This document shows, piece after piece, positions 63,170 through 64,000 of a DNA stretch of 64,000 bases (positions within the stretch are counted from its first letter, which is position 1; each line of letters begins with the position of its first letter). Both the position numbers and the translations under genes were made by a program. Source of the DNA: an uncultured Parasphingopyxis sp. (GTDB lineage Bacteria; Pseudomonadota; Alphaproteobacteria; Sphingomonadales; Sphingomonadaceae); assembly GCA_947259005.1 (NCBI GenBank), contig CAMYKP010000012.1, positions 214,384-278,383 on the forward strand. Reading direction: 5' to 3'. The notes beneath the pieces were generated by a model. That model worked only from the letters and a program-made list of their open reading frames with translations, was not told the DNA's origin and did not search any database.

Positions 63170-64000
63170 TTGGCAAAAGCTGTTTTCATTCATCGGGTCG
63201 ACTCCATCTATGAGGATGATCCCGAGAAGCAGTACCAATTTCCAAAACAATATTTGACGCGTGCCGAATCCGCTGTTGGCGATTGGATAGTCTACTACGA
63301 ACCCGTGAAGGTTGCCCAATCTCGGGGCTACTACGCCACTGCACGCCTCCAGCAGATCATTCCCGACCCCAAAGCCAGCGACATGTATCTCGCGATAATG
63401 GAGCAAGGAACCTATCTCGAATTTCCGAATGCGGTTCCATTCAGCGACGATGGCGGGCCAATAGAACAGGGTGTCCTGAACGAAGCGGGCGCAATATCAG
63501 GCCGCGCGCAATCGGCTGTCAGGCCGTTATCGGATAGGGACTTCAATCGCATCGTGTCCGCAGGGCTCGCTGAAAATGAGGATTTTCTTCCACGCGTTGA
63601 TGAAGAGTCTGTGGTCACCGAAGTTCGGGATAATCCGCAAGACTATATCTTTGAGCAAAGCCGGGAACGAGAGCTTGCTTCGGGATCGAGGATCATTCGT
63701 GATCGGGCTTTCCGGCAGGCCGTGCTCCGCGCTTATGATTGCACATGTGCGATCACCGGATGGAAGCTCATCAATGGCGGCGGACGGCCAGAGGTGCAGG
63801 CTGCCCATATCCGGCCAGTAGCGGAAAGCGGCCCAGACAAGATATCCAATGGAATAGCGCTATCGGGAACTGTGCATTGGATGTTTGATCGCGGGCTGAT
63901 AAGCCTGAATGATGATCATGAGATATTGGTCAGCCGTGCGAGCAACGATCCCAATAGCGTCTGGAAAATGGTCAATCCAAGCGGAAAGGCCATTGTGCCC
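63170..64000 (+). CDS. HNH endonuclease with PUA/EVE-like N-terminus, 3'-truncated
   Basis: The frame starts with TTG at 63170 behind a strong AGGAAGGG site and stays open to the window end (277 residues). The C-terminal part is an HNH_2-type nuclease: CTCAITG (191-197), AAHIRPVAESGPD with His213, SNGIAL (Asn227), HWMFDRGLISL with His236 and Asp240. The N-terminal 95 residues (FPKQYLTRAESAVGDWIVYY...GYYATARLQQIIPDP) look like a PUA/EVE base-reading fold. The combination suggests restriction of modified DNA; this is inference. The true end is outside the window. Confidence 0.75.
   Translation, partial: MAKAVFIHRVDSIYEDDPEKQYQFPKQYLTRAESAVGDWIVYYEPVKVAQSRGYYATARLQQIIPDPKASDMYLAIMEQGTYLEFPNAVPFSDDGGPIEQGVLNEAGAISGRAQSAVRPLSDRDFNRIVSAGLAENEDFLPRVDEESVVTEVRDNPQDYIFEQSRERELASGSRIIRDRAFRQAVLRAYDCTCAITGWKLINGGGRPEVQAAHIRPVAESGPDKISNGIALSGTVHWMFDRGLISLNDDHEILVSRASNDPNSVWKMVNPSGKAIVP

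Overview
The window looks like chromosomal DNA of an alphaproteobacterium of the order Sphingomonadales (Sphingomonadaceae/Sphingopyxis-like). The basis is high GC, the style of the RelA/SpoT and CDC48-like AAA proteins, a CC_3452-type small secreted protein, a DUF3617 protein, and dense, short-spaced genes on both strands. The genus is an inference; I cannot place it by search.

Region 1 (1-16 kb) is core chromosome. It holds the 3' part of a CDC48-type AAA ATPase, an MFS exporter, a phospholipid N-methyltransferase-like gene, a phospholipase D-type (cardiolipin synthase-like) gene, rpoZ with a clear promoter and terminator, an HxlR regulator divergent from a micropeptide and a CC_3452 family gene, a bifunctional (p)ppGpp synthetase/hydrolase, tryptophan 2,3-dioxygenase, a PhoD-type phosphatase, a class A beta-lactamase-like lipoprotein and a giant beta-propeller amidohydrolase.

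Region 2 (16-36.5 kb) is a catabolic block: thiolase, glutaryl-CoA dehydrogenase with a CaiB-type CoA-transferase, a TonB protein, 4-hydroxyphenylpyruvate dioxygenase and homogentisate dioxygenase. A set of acyl-CoA/beta-oxidation genes follows (acyl-CoA dehydrogenase, amidase, FadB-like fusion, acyl-CoA synthetase, thioesterase, three SDRs, an aminoglycoside-phosphotransferase-fold protein). Together with kynA it describes breakdown of tryptophan/lysine (via glutaryl-CoA) and tyrosine/phenylalanine (via homogentisate). Similar palindromes (TTGACGT/CGTAA type) precede three genes here and at 55.7 kb and suggest a shared regulator.

Region 3 (36.5-44.5 kb) is envelope related: a DUF885 peptidase-like protein, a phage-shock-type operon behind a sigma-54 promoter (a 53-aa secreted peptide, PspA, PspC), a PilZ protein, a secreted amidohydrolase, an L,D-transpeptidase and a nitronate monooxygenase family protein.

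Region 4 (44,505-52,943) is a genomic island inserted in the 3' end of tRNA-Pro(CGG), bounded by a perfect 20-bp direct repeat. It carries a membrane-anchored TIR-DUF3617 protein, a seven-gene glycan/sulfation cassette (two family-2 glycosyltransferases, a sulfotransferase, two methyltransferases, a sialyltransferase (GT29)-like protein, an alpha/beta hydrolase with TPR tail), a small MITE-like inverted repeat, a short tyrosine recombinase and several copies of a TGTCCGCTT palindrome.

Region 5 (53-61.4 kb) returns to core: two Stf0-type sulfotransferases around an N-acyl-D-amino-acid deacylase-like amidohydrolase, a ferredoxin-NADP reductase, two exported proteins and lepA. Region 6 (61.4 kb to the right edge) is visibly more AT-rich and accessory: a HipA-like kinase overlapping a DUF3037 gene, then a TTG-started HNH endonuclease with a PUA/EVE-like N-terminus that runs off the end. 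This may be the edge of a defence island.
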